From: Candidatus Woesearchaeota archaeon
Lineage (GTDB): Archaea > Nanobdellota > Nanobdellia > Woesearchaeales > UBA11576
Reading direction: 5' to 3'
Assembly (NCBI GenBank): GCA_016208715.1
Contig: JACQXV010000175.1
Location: 1 to 42,928, forward strand
Length of the DNA stretch: 42,928 bases
The stretch's first letter is position 1; the number at the start of each line of letters is the position of its first letter. The translations under genes and the position numbers were made by a program. Shown here in pieces: positions 33,177 through 41,027 of this stretch. Under the pieces are notes generated by a model. That model saw only the letters and a program-made list of their open reading frames with translations. It ran no database searches and was not told the origin of the DNA.

Positions 33177-35225
33177 GTGCATCTCGTGTTATTGAGTCTA
33201 GTGATTGGAATAAGTCTTCTCGCTCTTGGTTTTGCCGGCTACCTGTTGCATTGGCTTCTCAAGCAGGACGAAGGTTCTGAATCGATGAAGAATATAGCTG
33301 ATGCGATCAAGGAAGGCGCAAACGCGTTCGTGAAGCGACAGTACAAGACCATCGCTCTTTTTGCGGTTGTTGTCGCCGTTATTTTGTTTGGTATGTATTA
33401 TTTCAGTGGAGATATCGCGACTGCCGTGAACACCTCGATCGCGTTTCTGTTTGGAGCGTTGTGCTCGTCGATTGCAGGCATCATCGGGATGGTCGTCGCG
33501 GTTCGTGCAAACATACGCACTGCTGCTGCCGCAAGAAAAAGTATCAATAAGGCGCTGCAGATTTCACTGCGCGCGGGAGCGATCAGCGGTTTTGCCGTTG
33601 TCGCGCTTTCGCTGCTTGGAATCTCTGTACTATACTTACTTTATGGAGCAAATCCACAGACCACGCCATTCATGATTGTTGGCTTTGCGTTTGGAGCATC
33701 ATTCGTCGCATTGTTCGCGCAGCTTGGCGGCGGGATCTATACCAAAGCTGCCGATGTTGGTGCGGATCTTGTGGGAAAGGTAGAGGCAGGAATTCCCGAG
33801 GATGATCCGCGAAACCCGGCAGTGATTGCCGATCTTGTTGGTGATAATGTCGGAGATTGTGCTGGACGCGGAGCCGACTTGTTCGAATCGACTGCGGGAG
33901 AGAATATTGGAGCAATGATTTTGGGAGTCGCTCTTTTTCCCGTGTTCGGCATTAATGGCGTTCTGTTCCCCTTGGTTGTGCGGGCTTTTGCGCTCATCGC
34001 AAGTGCGATTGGTGTCATGGTTGTTCGCACCAATGAAGGAGGGGATCCGATGGCTGCATTGAATCGGGGTTATTACGTGACAAGCATTCTTGCTGCATTG
34101 TCATTTTACGCGGTGACGATGTGGCTGCTTGGTAACGTGTACTTCTTTTACGCCGGGCTTGTGGGACTGGTTACAAGCTTGCTCGTGCTGTACATAACTC
34201 AGTATTACACTGAGCATAAATACCGCCCGGTGCAACAGATTGCTGAGGCGTCAAAAACTGGCCCTGCAACAAATATCATCACAGGGATTGGTGTCGGGTT
34301 TGAGTGTACTGGTGCATTTGTTGTTGTGATCGCTGCAGCCCTGTTTACATCGTACAAGTTTGGCGTTCTTTCCGGTGTCGCGCATGGCGGCTTGTACGGT
34401 ACTGCGATGGCAACGATGGGGATGCTTTCCGTTGCAGCGTACGTTCTTGCGATGGATAATTTTGGTCCGATCACTGACAATGCGGGCGGCATTGCTGAGA
34501 TGTCAAAACAATCTGTAGTTGTCCGCAGGAAGACCGACCGTCTTGATGCTGTTGGAAACACGACAAAAGCGCTCACGAAAGGTTACGCTATCGGCTCCGC
34601 AGCGCTTGCTGCATTCCTGCTTTTTGCTGCGTACCTCGATGAAGTGGCTAAATTAACCGGCAAGGTTTTCAACGTTGTTGATATCGCGAAGGTTCCAGTC
34701 TTCATCGGCGCCCTCATCGGTGGGATGCTGGTGTTTCTCTTTGCCTCGATGGCGATGCTGGCAGTTGGAAAGACCGCGAGTTACGTGATTGAGGAAGTTC
34801 GGCGTCAGTTCAAGAAGAAAGGCATCATGGAAGGGAAGATCAAGCCGGATTATGCGCGGTGTGTTGACATCACGACACGAGGAGCGCTCAAGAGCATGGT
34901 TGCACCCAGTTTTCTCGTTGTAATCGCGCCGGTTGTTGTTGGTTTCCTGCTGAAAGCTGAAGCGATCGCAGGTTTGTTGATGGTCGCCACGATCGTTGGT
35001 GTTTTGCTTGCCACTGTACTCAACAATGCTGGCGGCGCATGGGATAACGCAAAGAAGTATATTGAATCAGGAATGTACGGCGGTAAGGGCTCTGATGCGC
35101 ACAAGGCCGCAGTCGTGGGAGACACTGTCGGCGACCCGTGCAAAGATACCGTTGGCCCGAGCCTGCACGTCTTGATAAAGCTGCTTGCGACGCTCACGCT
35201 TGTGTTGGCGCCGCTCTTCATATGA
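33177..35225 (+). CDS. hppA: Membrane-bound proton-translocating pyrophosphatase
   Basis: Hydrolyses pyrophosphate and pumps H+ across the cytoplasmic membrane. The 682 residues are almost entirely transmembrane (about 16 helices). The substrate motifs are intact: DVGADLVGKVEAGIPEDDPR, DNVGDCAGRGADLFES, DNAGGIAEMS and the C-terminal GDTVGDPCKDTVGPS. The sequence GNTTKALTKGYAIGS has Lys and Thr at the two positions that define the K+-independent H+-pumping subfamily. GTG at 33177 (MHLVLLSLV) is the start used; TATTATAAAA lies just upstream and a second GTG at 33186 is possible. It marks the boundary between chromosomal genes and the cassette array. Confidence 0.96.
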   Translation: MHLVLLSLVIGISLLALGFAGYLLHWLLKQDEGSESMKNIADAIKEGANAFVKRQYKTIALFAVVVAVILFGMYYFSGDIATAVNTSIAFLFGALCSSIAGIIGMVVAVRANIRTAAAARKSINKALQISLRAGAISGFAVVALSLLGISVLYLLYGANPQTTPFMIVGFAFGASFVALFAQLGGGIYTKAADVGADLVGKVEAGIPEDDPRNPAVIADLVGDNVGDCAGRGADLFESTAGENIGAMILGVALFPVFGINGVLFPLVVRAFALIASAIGVMVVRTNEGGDPMAALNRGYYVTSILAALSFYAVTMWLLGNVYFFYAGLVGLVTSLLVLYITQYYTEHKYRPVQQIAEASKTGPATNIITGIGVGFECTGAFVVVIAAALFTSYKFGVLSGVAHGGLYGTAMATMGMLSVAAYVLAMDNFGPITDNAGGIAEMSKQSVVVRRKTDRLDAVGNTTKALTKGYAIGSAALAAFLLFAAYLDEVAKLTGKVFNVVDIAKVPVFIGALIGGMLVFLFASMAMLAVGKTASYVIEEVRRQFKKKGIMEGKIKPDYARCVDITTRGALKSMVAPSFLVVIAPVVVGFLLKAEAIAGLLMVATIVGVLLATVLNNAGGAWDNAKKYIESGMYGGKGSDAHKAAVVGDTVGDPCKDTVGPSLHVLIKLLATLTLVLAPLFI

Positions 35226-35263
35226 TCTTGAGTGGTTTTGCTGAAAGCAAAATTTCCGCAGAG

Positions 35264-35312
35264 TCGTGCCTTGATAGAATCGTGAAATTCTAAACAGAAC
35301 GTCAAGGCACGA
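35264..35312 (+). repeat. Perfect-arm hairpin at the start of the array
   Basis: TCGTGCCTTGA (35264-35274) and TCAAGGCACGA (35302-35312) are perfect reverse complements, with an inner AGAAT/ATTCT pair. It lies directly left of the first junction site (35313). It may be a terminator of hppA or an anchor site of the array. Confidence 0.6.
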
Positions 35313-35327
35313 TTGAATATAATCCGG

Positions 35328-35441
35328 TTATGCTCTTTTGACGATAGTCAAAATTCGAGGCTTTGAAAAGGCCGAGAAAGTCGTCATGCCAATAATTTTT
35401 TGTTCTCTGAAAAAGTTGATCATACATGACAATTAATATAA
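35328..35441. mobile_element. Gene-less cassette 1
   Basis: Opens TTATGCTC followed by the hairpin TTTTGAC-GATA-GTCAAAA and closes at TTAATATAA. There is no coding frame. Arms match only over TTAT, so this cassette may be decayed or a minimal unit. Confidence 0.5.
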
Positions 35442-35447
35442 TGCCTG

Positions 35448-36109
35448 TTAATTGCCTCGAGTCGAAGGCGAGAGCGCAGCGTGGTCGTAGTGACCAAAGG
35501 GAACGGAGAAGTTGTCGGAAAAAATTTATATAGTCGTGAAGTTTATCAATTGTCATGGAACAATATTGGATGCCAAAAGAGTTAGATTTTCAAAATTTAA
35601 GACTCTGTTTAGATAATTATTCTCCCGAATTTCTATATATTAGATTAGTTGGTTCAATGGGTGGAACAGTTAAAATAAATGCAAGATTGGAAGATAGAAC
35701 TCTTGATTTTAAAAAAGATGAATCAGGATTATATATGATCGTTGATTCAGATGAAGTCTTTCATTTTCCTTTGAAAGAGTATCATAAAGGATTTTCATTG
35801 GCATATGAAAGAATTGAACCCACAGAAGATGGAATTGGAAGAATGGTTATGTTAAGTCATGGGATAGATCCATATGACTCTAATCTTCCAGAACCTAGAA
35901 AATCAACTTTAAGAATAATATTGGATGATCATTTAATGGAAATTGATTTTCAAGGAAGAATCAACATTAAATTTCATTCTTGGTGGGAAAAGCCACATTG
36001 GAAATATTGGACTATTGATAAACCGGGTAATATTCAAGAAGCCATTTTAAAACAGCAGATTGAATATGGTCAAGAAGATTCTTAAATTTTTTCCGACAAT
36101 TGCAATTAA
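35448..36109 (+). mobile_element. Cassette 2 (carries the 35555 gene)
   Basis: Opening arm TTAATTGC and closing arm GCAATTAA are exact complements. Inner boxes: GTTGTCGGAAAAAATTTA at 35511-35528 and its inverse at 36083-36100 (17 of 18). The left spacer contains GCCT/AGGC and GGTC/GACC hairpins. The left box contains the gene's TATA box, and the right box contains its stop codon. Confidence 0.7.
35555..36085 (+). CDS. Orphan soluble protein of cassette 2
   Basis: A 176-residue AT-rich gene whose product I do not recognise. It is acidic and probably beta-rich (LYIRLVGSMGGTVKINARLE, STLRIILDDHLMEIDFQGRI), with two tryptophan-rich spots (YWMPK at the start, WWEKPHWKYWTI near 148-159). No signal peptide. 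AAATTTATATAG, about 27 bp before the ATG at 35555, is a TATA box lying inside the left inverted box, so promoter and cassette boundary are the same sequence. The stop codon TAA is part of the right box. Confidence 0.75.
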   Translation: MEQYWMPKELDFQNLRLCLDNYSPEFLYIRLVGSMGGTVKINARLEDRTLDFKKDESGLYMIVDSDEVFHFPLKEYHKGFSLAYERIEPTEDGIGRMVMLSHGIDPYDSNLPEPRKSTLRIILDDHLMEIDFQGRINIKFHSWWEKPHWKYWTIDKPGNIQEAILKQQIEYGQEDS

Positions 36110-36114
36110 CGCTG

Positions 36115-36431
36115 TTATGCACAAAAACTTCGCCAGATGTTTTTGTGTGGGGTTCAAAACCCCGCCTTCAGGGCGAAGTTTTTGGCATCCTAAATGTCAG
36201 AAATGCAAAGCATTTCTGAGCATGCTCAGAAACCAAAGGTTTCTGACAAATCCACCTATCAAAGCAGGCGTTCCGTCAAACTCCGCACTTTAGTGCGGAG
36301 TGGAACGCCTGCGGCGGATTTTTATGATATTCCTTTTACGAAGTAAAAGTCCGAAGCTGAAAAGCTGAGGAAGTAACGCCGATAAAATCTTGCAGATTTT
36401 AAACTTTAGTGGTCAGCGTTATTGAATATAA
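36115..36431. mobile_element. Cassette 3: family A element plus a non-coding tail
   Basis: Opens TTATGCAC, runs through repeat A4, then a tail with the AAAATC-TTGCA-GATTTT hairpin and GTAACGCC/GGTCAGCGTTA arms. It closes at TTGAATATAA. The hairpin CACAAAAAC...GTTTTTGTG takes the position of the hairpin seen after other TTA arms. Confidence 0.5.
36118..36323 (+). repeat. Family A three-armed repeat (copy A4, subtype 2)
   Basis: Compared with A1-A3, both strands of arm 1 are altered together (CTTCGCC with GGCGAAG in place of TGTCGCC with GGCGACA). In arm 3, GGCGTTCC pairs with GGAACGCC, and the outer pair becomes AATCC/GGATT. The central arm is unchanged. Confidence 0.9.
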
Positions 36432-36615
36432 TTCCTGTTAGTTTCGTCTGACCAACGGGAAGACCTGATTTTTAGTGCAACGATGCCGAAGGCAAAAAAT
36501 CAGAGTTTGAGAGCGAGCTTTTTCGTTAGGGGTGCCCGCTTATTTTTATTTGTTATTAACTATATAGTAGTTATAGATAGAAAATTTTATAAAGGTAAGT
36601 CTATAATCAAATTGT
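36324..36615. other. Non-coding stretch between repeat A4 and the caspase-like gene
   Basis: Contains the tail of cassette 3, the junction at 36422-36445, a hairpin GATTTTT...AAAAATC with inner TGCC-GAA-GGCA, the left inverted boxes of cassette 4, and a TTTATAAAGG TATA box about 25 bp before 36616. No gene. Confidence 0.6.
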
Positions 36616-37544
36616 ATGAGTATCAGAAATTATGTTGGACGAGGATTAGCAACTTTGGCATTGGCTGGAAGTTTATTTTTAGGTGGATGTCCAGATCCTC
36701 AACCTCCTCAACCTCAAAGACTTGAACAAAGAATTTCTCAAGAGGTTGCACAACCAAATGGACAACCAGATAAATATGCTATTCTAATAAATGGAACAGA
36801 TGAACGGCGTTTTGTTATGGAGATAAGTCTAATATATCAAGTGCTCTTAGAAAATGGTTTCAAAAGAGAGGATATTTATGTTTTTGACCAAGATGGAAAA
36901 GAGGAGTTCTTATATCCAGTAGATGATATAGCACATAGAAAAAGTCTTGAAACGATTTTTAATCATCTACAAAAGAAAATAGATGGGGAAGATATTTTAA
37001 TTGTTCATGTTTCAGATCATGGGGTTAGAACTAGAATAAAAGCAGAAGGTTCTGGTTCTGGAGAGACCCAAGAAGTTACTGAAGTAGTTTTGCCGTATGG
37101 GAATGTTTCAGAAATTGATTTTGAAAGATATTTGTCTGGCATAAATCCCAAATTTGGTATTTTTTCAACAGAGGTATGTTATGGTGGTGGTCTGGCAAAT
37201 AGATTAGGATATGGAAGATTTGTTGGGATTGCACAAACAACAGCAACAGAGTTAGGTCAGTCAATAGAAGGAAATATTTTTGGAGGATTTTTTTACCAAG
37301 CATTTAGAAATTCCGCAGAATCGGACAAAAATAAAGATGGCAGAGTAACAATTGATGAAGCTTTTGATTATGCAAAAAATAGACATTCTTGGTCAAGAAC
37401 TGGTAAAGTGAATCCTCAGTTGGTATCTGATATGGATGTAAAAAGTCTTTCTATTAAATAATTGAGCAACTTGTTGCGAAAACTATCTGTTGCGAAGCAA
37501 CCGCCGGCACCCCGTTCTCGTGAGGGCTCTCAAATTGAAACTAA
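36438..37544 (+). mobile_element. Cassette 4 (carries the caspase-like gene)
   Basis: Opening arm TTAGTTTC and closing arm GAAACTAA are exact complements. Two inner box pairs: TTTGAGAGC (36506-36514) with GCTCTCAAA (37526-37534), and GGGGTGCC (36529-36536) with GGCACCCC (37506-37513). The boxes are separated by 14 nt on the left and 12 nt on the right. Confidence 0.7.
36616..37461 (+). CDS. Caspase-like (C13/C14-type) cysteine-peptidase lipoprotein
   Basis: A 281-residue exported protein. The signal peptide ends in the lipobox FLGGC (Cys at about 25). A proline/glutamine-rich linker follows, then a caspase-fold domain: KYAILINGTDERRF at the first strand, the catalytic-histidine strand ILIVHVSDHG, and the cysteine strand FSTEVCYGGGLANR. 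The SDHG histidine and the VCYGGG cysteine form the expected dyad. Near residue 240 an EF-hand-like loop DKNKDGRVTIDEAF is seen, as often in C13-like peptidases. A TATA box at about 36588 predicts a leaderless mRNA. The substrate is unknown; it acts on the cell surface. Confidence 0.85.
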   Translation: MSIRNYVGRGLATLALAGSLFLGGCPDPQPPQPQRLEQRISQEVAQPNGQPDKYAILINGTDERRFVMEISLIYQVLLENGFKREDIYVFDQDGKEEFLYPVDDIAHRKSLETIFNHLQKKIDGEDILIVHVSDHGVRTRIKAEGSGSGETQEVTEVVLPYGNVSEIDFERYLSGINPKFGIFSTEVCYGGGLANRLGYGRFVGIAQTTATELGQSIEGNIFGGFFYQAFRNSAESDKNKDGRVTIDEAFDYAKNRHSWSRTGKVNPQLVSDMDVKSLSIK

Positions 37545-37550
37545 TCAGTG

Positions 37551-38137
37551 TTAGTTTCCCTCGGTAGAGGTTGGATTTTAGTGCAACGTTCGGCGAAGCC
37601 GAAAAATCCAAAGTCAGAAGTCGGCGTATTGAGGAAGAAGTCCTACAAAGTTAAAGAATTAAAGGGCAAAAACATCAATAAGAAAATGGTTCTCCATCGA
37701 CTTCAACAATATCATTTAAACTAACTGAAAAATTATTTTGTCTATCTCTTTGATATTCAGAAATCTTGAATTTTACTCTATTTTTTGGATTAAGTAACAT
37801 ATCCCTCTTTTGAGCACCCCAGTGTTCATAACATTCAAACATTTTAAGTCCATCTTCAGTTGAGAGTGCGAAAAAATACCTATCCGGATCAATCCAGTTC
37901 TTCTTGTATTTTTCAGATTTAATAGTTCCACTTATGTATCTTGGTTCGACGGGTTTTTGTTGATTTGATGCTGGATCACAACCAATTACACCTAATCCGA
38001 CAATAGCCATTAACTCATAAGCTACAATTCTTTGATAAAGTTTCATATTGCTATTGTAACTAGGAGGTAGTATATGATGCTTTCGATTCTTGTTTTTGCC
38101 CCTTTCAACATTTTAGCCGACTTCTGATCGAAACTAA
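37551..38137 (-). mobile_element. Cassette 5 (carries a lipoprotein gene on the minus strand)
   Basis: Arms TTAGTTTC and GAAACTAA match exactly. Inner boxes: CAGAAGTCGGC (37615-37625) with GCCGACTTCTG (38116-38126), 11 of 11; and AAAGGGCAAAAAC (37661-37673) with GTTTTTGCCCCTTT (38092-38105), differing by one base. Hairpins CCTC-GGTA-GAGG and GGATTTT...AAAATCC follow the opening arm; the latter contains CGGC-GAA-GCCG. Confidence 0.7.
37675..38046 (-). CDS. Small lipoprotein
   Basis: A 123-residue exported protein with a lipoprotein signal (basic start, hydrophobic core, GVIGC with Cys at about 23). The mature part of about 100 residues has a beta-rich pattern (RYISGTIKSEKYKK, DRYFFALSTEDGLKMFECYE, RVKFKISEY, NFSVSLNDIVEVDG) reminiscent of small OB-fold exported domains; this is tentative. 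On its own strand an ACTAGGAGG-like purine run is not positioned as a ribosome-binding site, so start ATG 38046 rests on the signal peptide. Confidence 0.7.
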   Translation of the reverse strand: MKLYQRIVAYELMAIVGLGVIGCDPASNQQKPVEPRYISGTIKSEKYKKNWIDPDRYFFALSTEDGLKMFECYEHWGAQKRDMLLNPKNRVKFKISEYQRDRQNNFSVSLNDIVEVDGEPFSY

Positions 38138-38355
38138 TTCTTGTTAAGTTCGTTTTCGGTTACGAAGTTCCGAAAACCTGCGTCCGCAGAGTCGAATTTT
38201 CACTTAATCCATTCGAGCGTAGCGAGTTGTAACTGTCCGCAGGACTAAAGAGTTGGGGGCGTTCTATCGAGCACGAAGTGCAATAAAGAACAAGAATAAA
38301 AGGGCGGGCATTTTTATCGAAAGCTTTAATAATTACCTCACATAAACACTACTGC
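38047..38355. other. Boundary region between cassettes 5 and 6
   Basis: No gene. It holds the right boxes of cassette 5, the junction at 38130-38151, a strong hairpin GTTTTCGG...CCGAAAAC, CGTCCGCAG/CTGTCCGCAGGAC repeats, and the GGGCGGGCATT left box of cassette 6. Confidence 0.6.
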
Positions 38356-39459
38356 GTGGTAGAGAAAGATAATTCGTTGGAGAGACGACTGACTCATGAT
38401 GGCGTGGTTCATCACCCTCTTGGAGGCGGATCTTATGTATTCGAGAAAGGTTATGTTGATTATTTAGTTAGGCAGATTATTAAAGAAAAGGTAAGAATTA
38501 GTATTGGAGCACAACCAAATTCTTCGCCACATTTTGGAACATTAGTCGTCTTCAATTTAGCTTATGCATTGGCGCAGAAAATGTCTGCTCATTCTGATTC
38601 TATTCAGTCCGAAGTATTTTTTGAAGTTATAGATACAGCACCATCAGAAACAAAGACAATCTGCGGTATTGATTATCAAATCAGCTTGAGAGATAGTAAA
38701 GTTGCGGAGAATCATCTTGATGAATATTCTGAATTATTAGGGTTGCTTAAAGGTTTTACGGGTGTAGATTATACTATGAGGAGACAACGAGATTTTAATT
38801 CGCAACAGGGGATTCCTCATATTTTGCGAAAAATTGTTCAAAACAGAGAAACACTTGCACCAATTCTTGATTCTCAAAGAGGATTATTACGAATGAGAAT
38901 AGCATGTTCTGATTGTGGATTAACGGATAAGAACGGGGTTAAGAATAGATACCATGACAGTAGCATGGAATCTTATTGTCCTGAGCATGGATGGTTTGAA
39001 ACTTCTTTTGATGACGAGTCAGCAAAATTTGAGTATAATACTCCTCTCAGAAACTTGATAAGAGCATTAGTATATTCTTCAGATAACCAAAGTAATGATG
39101 TTCCATTCGAATGGTTAAGAGTTACTGGGAGCGATTATGCAGGATATTATCAAGAACAGCTACTCTATAAGGCAGCATCCCTCTTAGGAACCGCCGCGCA
39201 TAAGTTACCAACGATTGTCTATGCGCCTCTTGTTGTTGATTGGTCCGGGGCTAAATTATCAAAATCTCTTTATGTGAAAGAGAATGCTTATAAAGATCTT
39301 CCCAAATATTTAGTAAATTACGATAAGTTTAGAGACAAACTTGGAGAAGAAGGTGTTAGAAAAATGTTTGAAGAAGTTTCATCTTGGTTAGATGATTCGT
39401 TTAAATTATTCCGAAGTTATTCTGTATATTACTTCATGGGGTTGTTTGGAGATGAGTGA
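38356..39459 (+). CDS. Class I aminoacyl-tRNA synthetase-like protein (LysRS-I-type catalytic core)
   Basis: A 367-residue protein with a class I synthetase Rossmann core. The HIGH-like motif is PHFGT (58-62) in the context QPNSSPHFGTLVVFNLAYAL. The KMSKS-like motif is KLSKS (300-304). A CSDCG...CPEHG pair between them suggests a zinc knuckle as in class I LysRS. A WLRVTGSDYAGYYQEQLLY segment lies before KLSKS. The C-terminal anticodon-binding cage of a true LysRS is missing, so it may modify or charge something other than a whole tRNA, or work with partners. It starts with GTG at 38356. The ASCH gene at 39452 overlaps its last 8 bases. It is unlikely to be the housekeeping synthetase. Confidence 0.8.
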   Translation: MVEKDNSLERRLTHDGVVHHPLGGGSYVFEKGYVDYLVRQIIKEKVRISIGAQPNSSPHFGTLVVFNLAYALAQKMSAHSDSIQSEVFFEVIDTAPSETKTICGIDYQISLRDSKVAENHLDEYSELLGLLKGFTGVDYTMRRQRDFNSQQGIPHILRKIVQNRETLAPILDSQRGLLRMRIACSDCGLTDKNGVKNRYHDSSMESYCPEHGWFETSFDDESAKFEYNTPLRNLIRALVYSSDNQSNDVPFEWLRVTGSDYAGYYQEQLLYKAASLLGTAAHKLPTIVYAPLVVDWSGAKLSKSLYVKENAYKDLPKYLVNYDKFRDKLGEEGVRKMFEEVSSWLDDSFKLFRSYSVYYFMGLFGDE

Positions 39460-39895
39460 ACAGATACAAATGGGTTTTGTAGAGCCACGGGATATTTTTC
39501 TAAGTATTAAACCAAAGTTTGCTGATCTTATAGCAAGTAGGGAAAAAACATATGAATTTAGAAGATACAAACCTAAAGACACAATCAAAAGAATTTGGTT
39601 ATATGTGACCAGTCCTAATTCAGAATTAAAATATATTGCTGAGGTTGGTAATGTGGTGGAATACCCTACTCAAATTCCTGAAGAGGGAGTAGGAAATACT
39701 GATTTTAATCAAGGGTTAAAAATATCAAAATTTGCTTTTCCCATACTACACTTAGATGAGTTAGTGGAGGGAATTCCTATAACAATATTGAGAAGCAGAT
39801 TTAATTTTAACTCCCCCCAGAGTTATATCTATACTGATACTTTCCCAGAATTGGTAAAATATGTTAAGGGTTGTGAAATGAGAAGGTTGTACTAA
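39452..39895 (+). CDS. ASCH-domain protein 1
   Basis: A 147-residue protein. SIKPKFADLIASREKTYEFR is the classical ASCH/PUA-like opening (SIKPxYAxxIxxGxKxxExRR), followed by RIWLYVTSPNSELKYIAEVG. ASCH domains bind RNA or modified nucleosides and some act as nucleases or amidohydrolases. Translation is coupled to the synthetase-like gene by an ATGAGTGA overlap, so the two products are likely partners. Confidence 0.85.
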   Translation: MSEQIQMGFVEPRDIFLSIKPKFADLIASREKTYEFRRYKPKDTIKRIWLYVTSPNSELKYIAEVGNVVEYPTQIPEEGVGNTDFNQGLKISKFAFPILHLDELVEGIPITILRSRFNFNSPQSYIYTDTFPELVKYVKGCEMRRLY

Positions 39896-39896
39896 A

Positions 39897-40271
39897 ATGG
39901 CAGATAAGACTTTTTTGAAAAATTTATATGAACGCCCATTTAATGCAATCAAAGGAGGTCAGAAAAATATTGAGATCAGAGCTAATAAGAACATTTTTTC
40001 TGGTAACTCTGTTAATCTGATTGAGGAAGGGGATTTCATTATTTTTAAGAAATTTAATAGTGAAGAACGATTGAAGTGTACTGTCGAAAGAAAGATACTT
40101 TATAAAAGCGTAAGAGAGTTATTAGAAGCAGAAGGAACAGAGCATGCACTCTCAAGTACCAATGATATAGAAGAAGGAATTAAATCTGTTGAATCAATAG
40201 GGGATTACAAAGAATTAATCTCTAAGAATGGTGTTTTTGCTATTAAGTTAAAAGATGTAAGAGTAGTTTAG
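39897..40271 (+). CDS. ASCH-domain protein 2
   Basis: A 124-residue protein one base after the first ASCH stop. LYERPFNAIKGGQKNIEIRA is an ASCH opening, then GDFIIFKKFNSEERLKCTVE and SVRELLEAEGTEHALSS, close to the small stand-alone ASCH proteins. The C-terminal NGVFAIKLKDVRV finishes the fold. It differs clearly from protein 1, so the pair is not a recent duplication. A joint RNA-binding or RNA-modifying function with the synthetase-like protein is inferred from gene order. Confidence 0.85.
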   Translation: MADKTFLKNLYERPFNAIKGGQKNIEIRANKNIFSGNSVNLIEEGDFIIFKKFNSEERLKCTVERKILYKSVRELLEAEGTEHALSSTNDIEEGIKSVESIGDYKELISKNGVFAIKLKDVRVV

Positions 40272-40571
40272 TGTTTGATTAATGCCGCCCCGTTAGAATC
40301 GTGAAAGAATGCCCGCTTACACTTTTGATTAACACGTTGGTTTTTCTTCCTTGATGGTCTTGTTATTGGACTTAACGCTGTTAGTCGAACTGTCCCAGAT
40401 TAGTGAGCTTAATGTCGACGATAAAAGCTAATACCAGACTCAAACATCACCATTTTGTTGTCGACAAAATCCATTATAAAGCCTATTAAACTAGGACACT
40501 TCGCTGTTAGTTACTCCCGATTTATTGGGATTCGACGAATGAAATGAGGAGAAAGTCGCGTAGGGGCAAAC
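40272..40571. other. Boundary region with gene-less cassette 7
   Basis: Holds the end boxes of cassette 6, two junctions (40368-40390 and about 40494-40514) and the gene-less cassette between them. No gene. Confidence 0.6.
40381..40500. mobile_element. Gene-less cassette 7
   Basis: Opens TTAGTCGAAC. Near its ends CGAACTGTCCCAGATTA and the inverse of TAAACTAGGACACTTCG agree in 14 of 17 positions. The inside has an AGCTT...AAGCT hairpin and a TTTTGTTGTCGACAAAA palindrome. With cassette 1 it suggests that a cassette needs no gene to persist. Confidence 0.55.
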
Positions 40572-41021
40572 TTAACAAAATTCTTCGATTACTCTTTTTT
40601 TAACATCTTCTGGAACTAAGGGGAGTTTGTGTATTTCTTTGAGATTGTGCCATTCTAAAATAAATTTATTCTGCTCTGAATTTATCTCTGCTTCAGGTCC
40701 GCCCAACTTTAATATTCCATCAAATTCAGTAATAAGGTAAAAAACAGCCATTCTTCCATCAAATTCATTATGAATCTCCCATAACTTTCTAGCAAGTTTC
40801 ACATCCAAACCCGTTTCTTCCTTCATCTCTCTTATTGCTGCTTCATCTGGAGTTTCGCCCTTCTCTACTCCGCCACCAGGAAATACATAATATCCCCTTC
40901 CATTGAAAAAACGGTGAATTAGAAGAATTTTGTCTTTGCTAATCACTATTGCTGCTGCCCTCATGGAAATAAAGAAAGACAAGGGATTTAATAAGTTTGC
41001 CCCCAAAGCGATTGTAACTAA
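40507..41021 (-). mobile_element. Cassette 8 (carries a Nudix gene on the minus strand)
   Basis: Arms TTAGTTAC and GTAACTAA match exactly. Inner box GGGGCAAACTTA (40563-40574) and TAAGTTTGCCCC (40992-41003) match 12 of 12 and extend to GTCGC/GCGAT on the outside. A TCCCGATTTATTGGGA hairpin follows the opening arm. Confidence 0.7.
40572..40964 (-). CDS. Nudix hydrolase (MutT-like)
   Basis: A 130-residue nucleotide-pyrophosphatase. The Nudix box is complete: GGVEKGETPDEAAIREMKEE followed by TGL, with preceding YYVFPG. The first strand (RAAAIVISKDKILLIHRF) and later WHNLKEIHKLPL are typical of MutT/NTP-pyrophosphatase members. The ATG at 40964 was chosen because the 14 upstream codons begin with TTG and lie in the inverted box of the cassette. 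The stop codon is inside the opposite box, so the gene fills the cassette from box to box. Confidence 0.9.
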   Translation of the reverse strand: MRAAAIVISKDKILLIHRFFNGRGYYVFPGGGVEKGETPDEAAIREMKEETGLDVKLARKLWEIHNEFDGRMAVFYLITEFDGILKLGGPEAEINSEQNKFILEWHNLKEIHKLPLVPEDVKKRVIEEFC

Positions 41022-41027
41022 TTGGTG

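Larger units (their letters stand above)
38144..40375 (+). mobile_element. Cassette 6 (aaRS-like and two ASCH genes)
   Basis: Opening arm TTAAGTTC and closing arm GGACTTAA agree in 7 of 8. Weaker inner boxes: GAAAACCTGCGT (38172-38183) with ACGTTGGTTTTTC (40334-40346), and GGGCGGGCATT (38302-38312) with AATGCCGCCC (40281-40290). This is the only multi-gene cassette in view. Confidence 0.6.

Noticed and set aside
35328-40500. CRISPR array
   Set aside because: The repeated sites are irregularly spaced (0.1-2.2 kb), differ in sequence and enclose genes; no short direct repeats with uniform spacers and no cas genes are seen.
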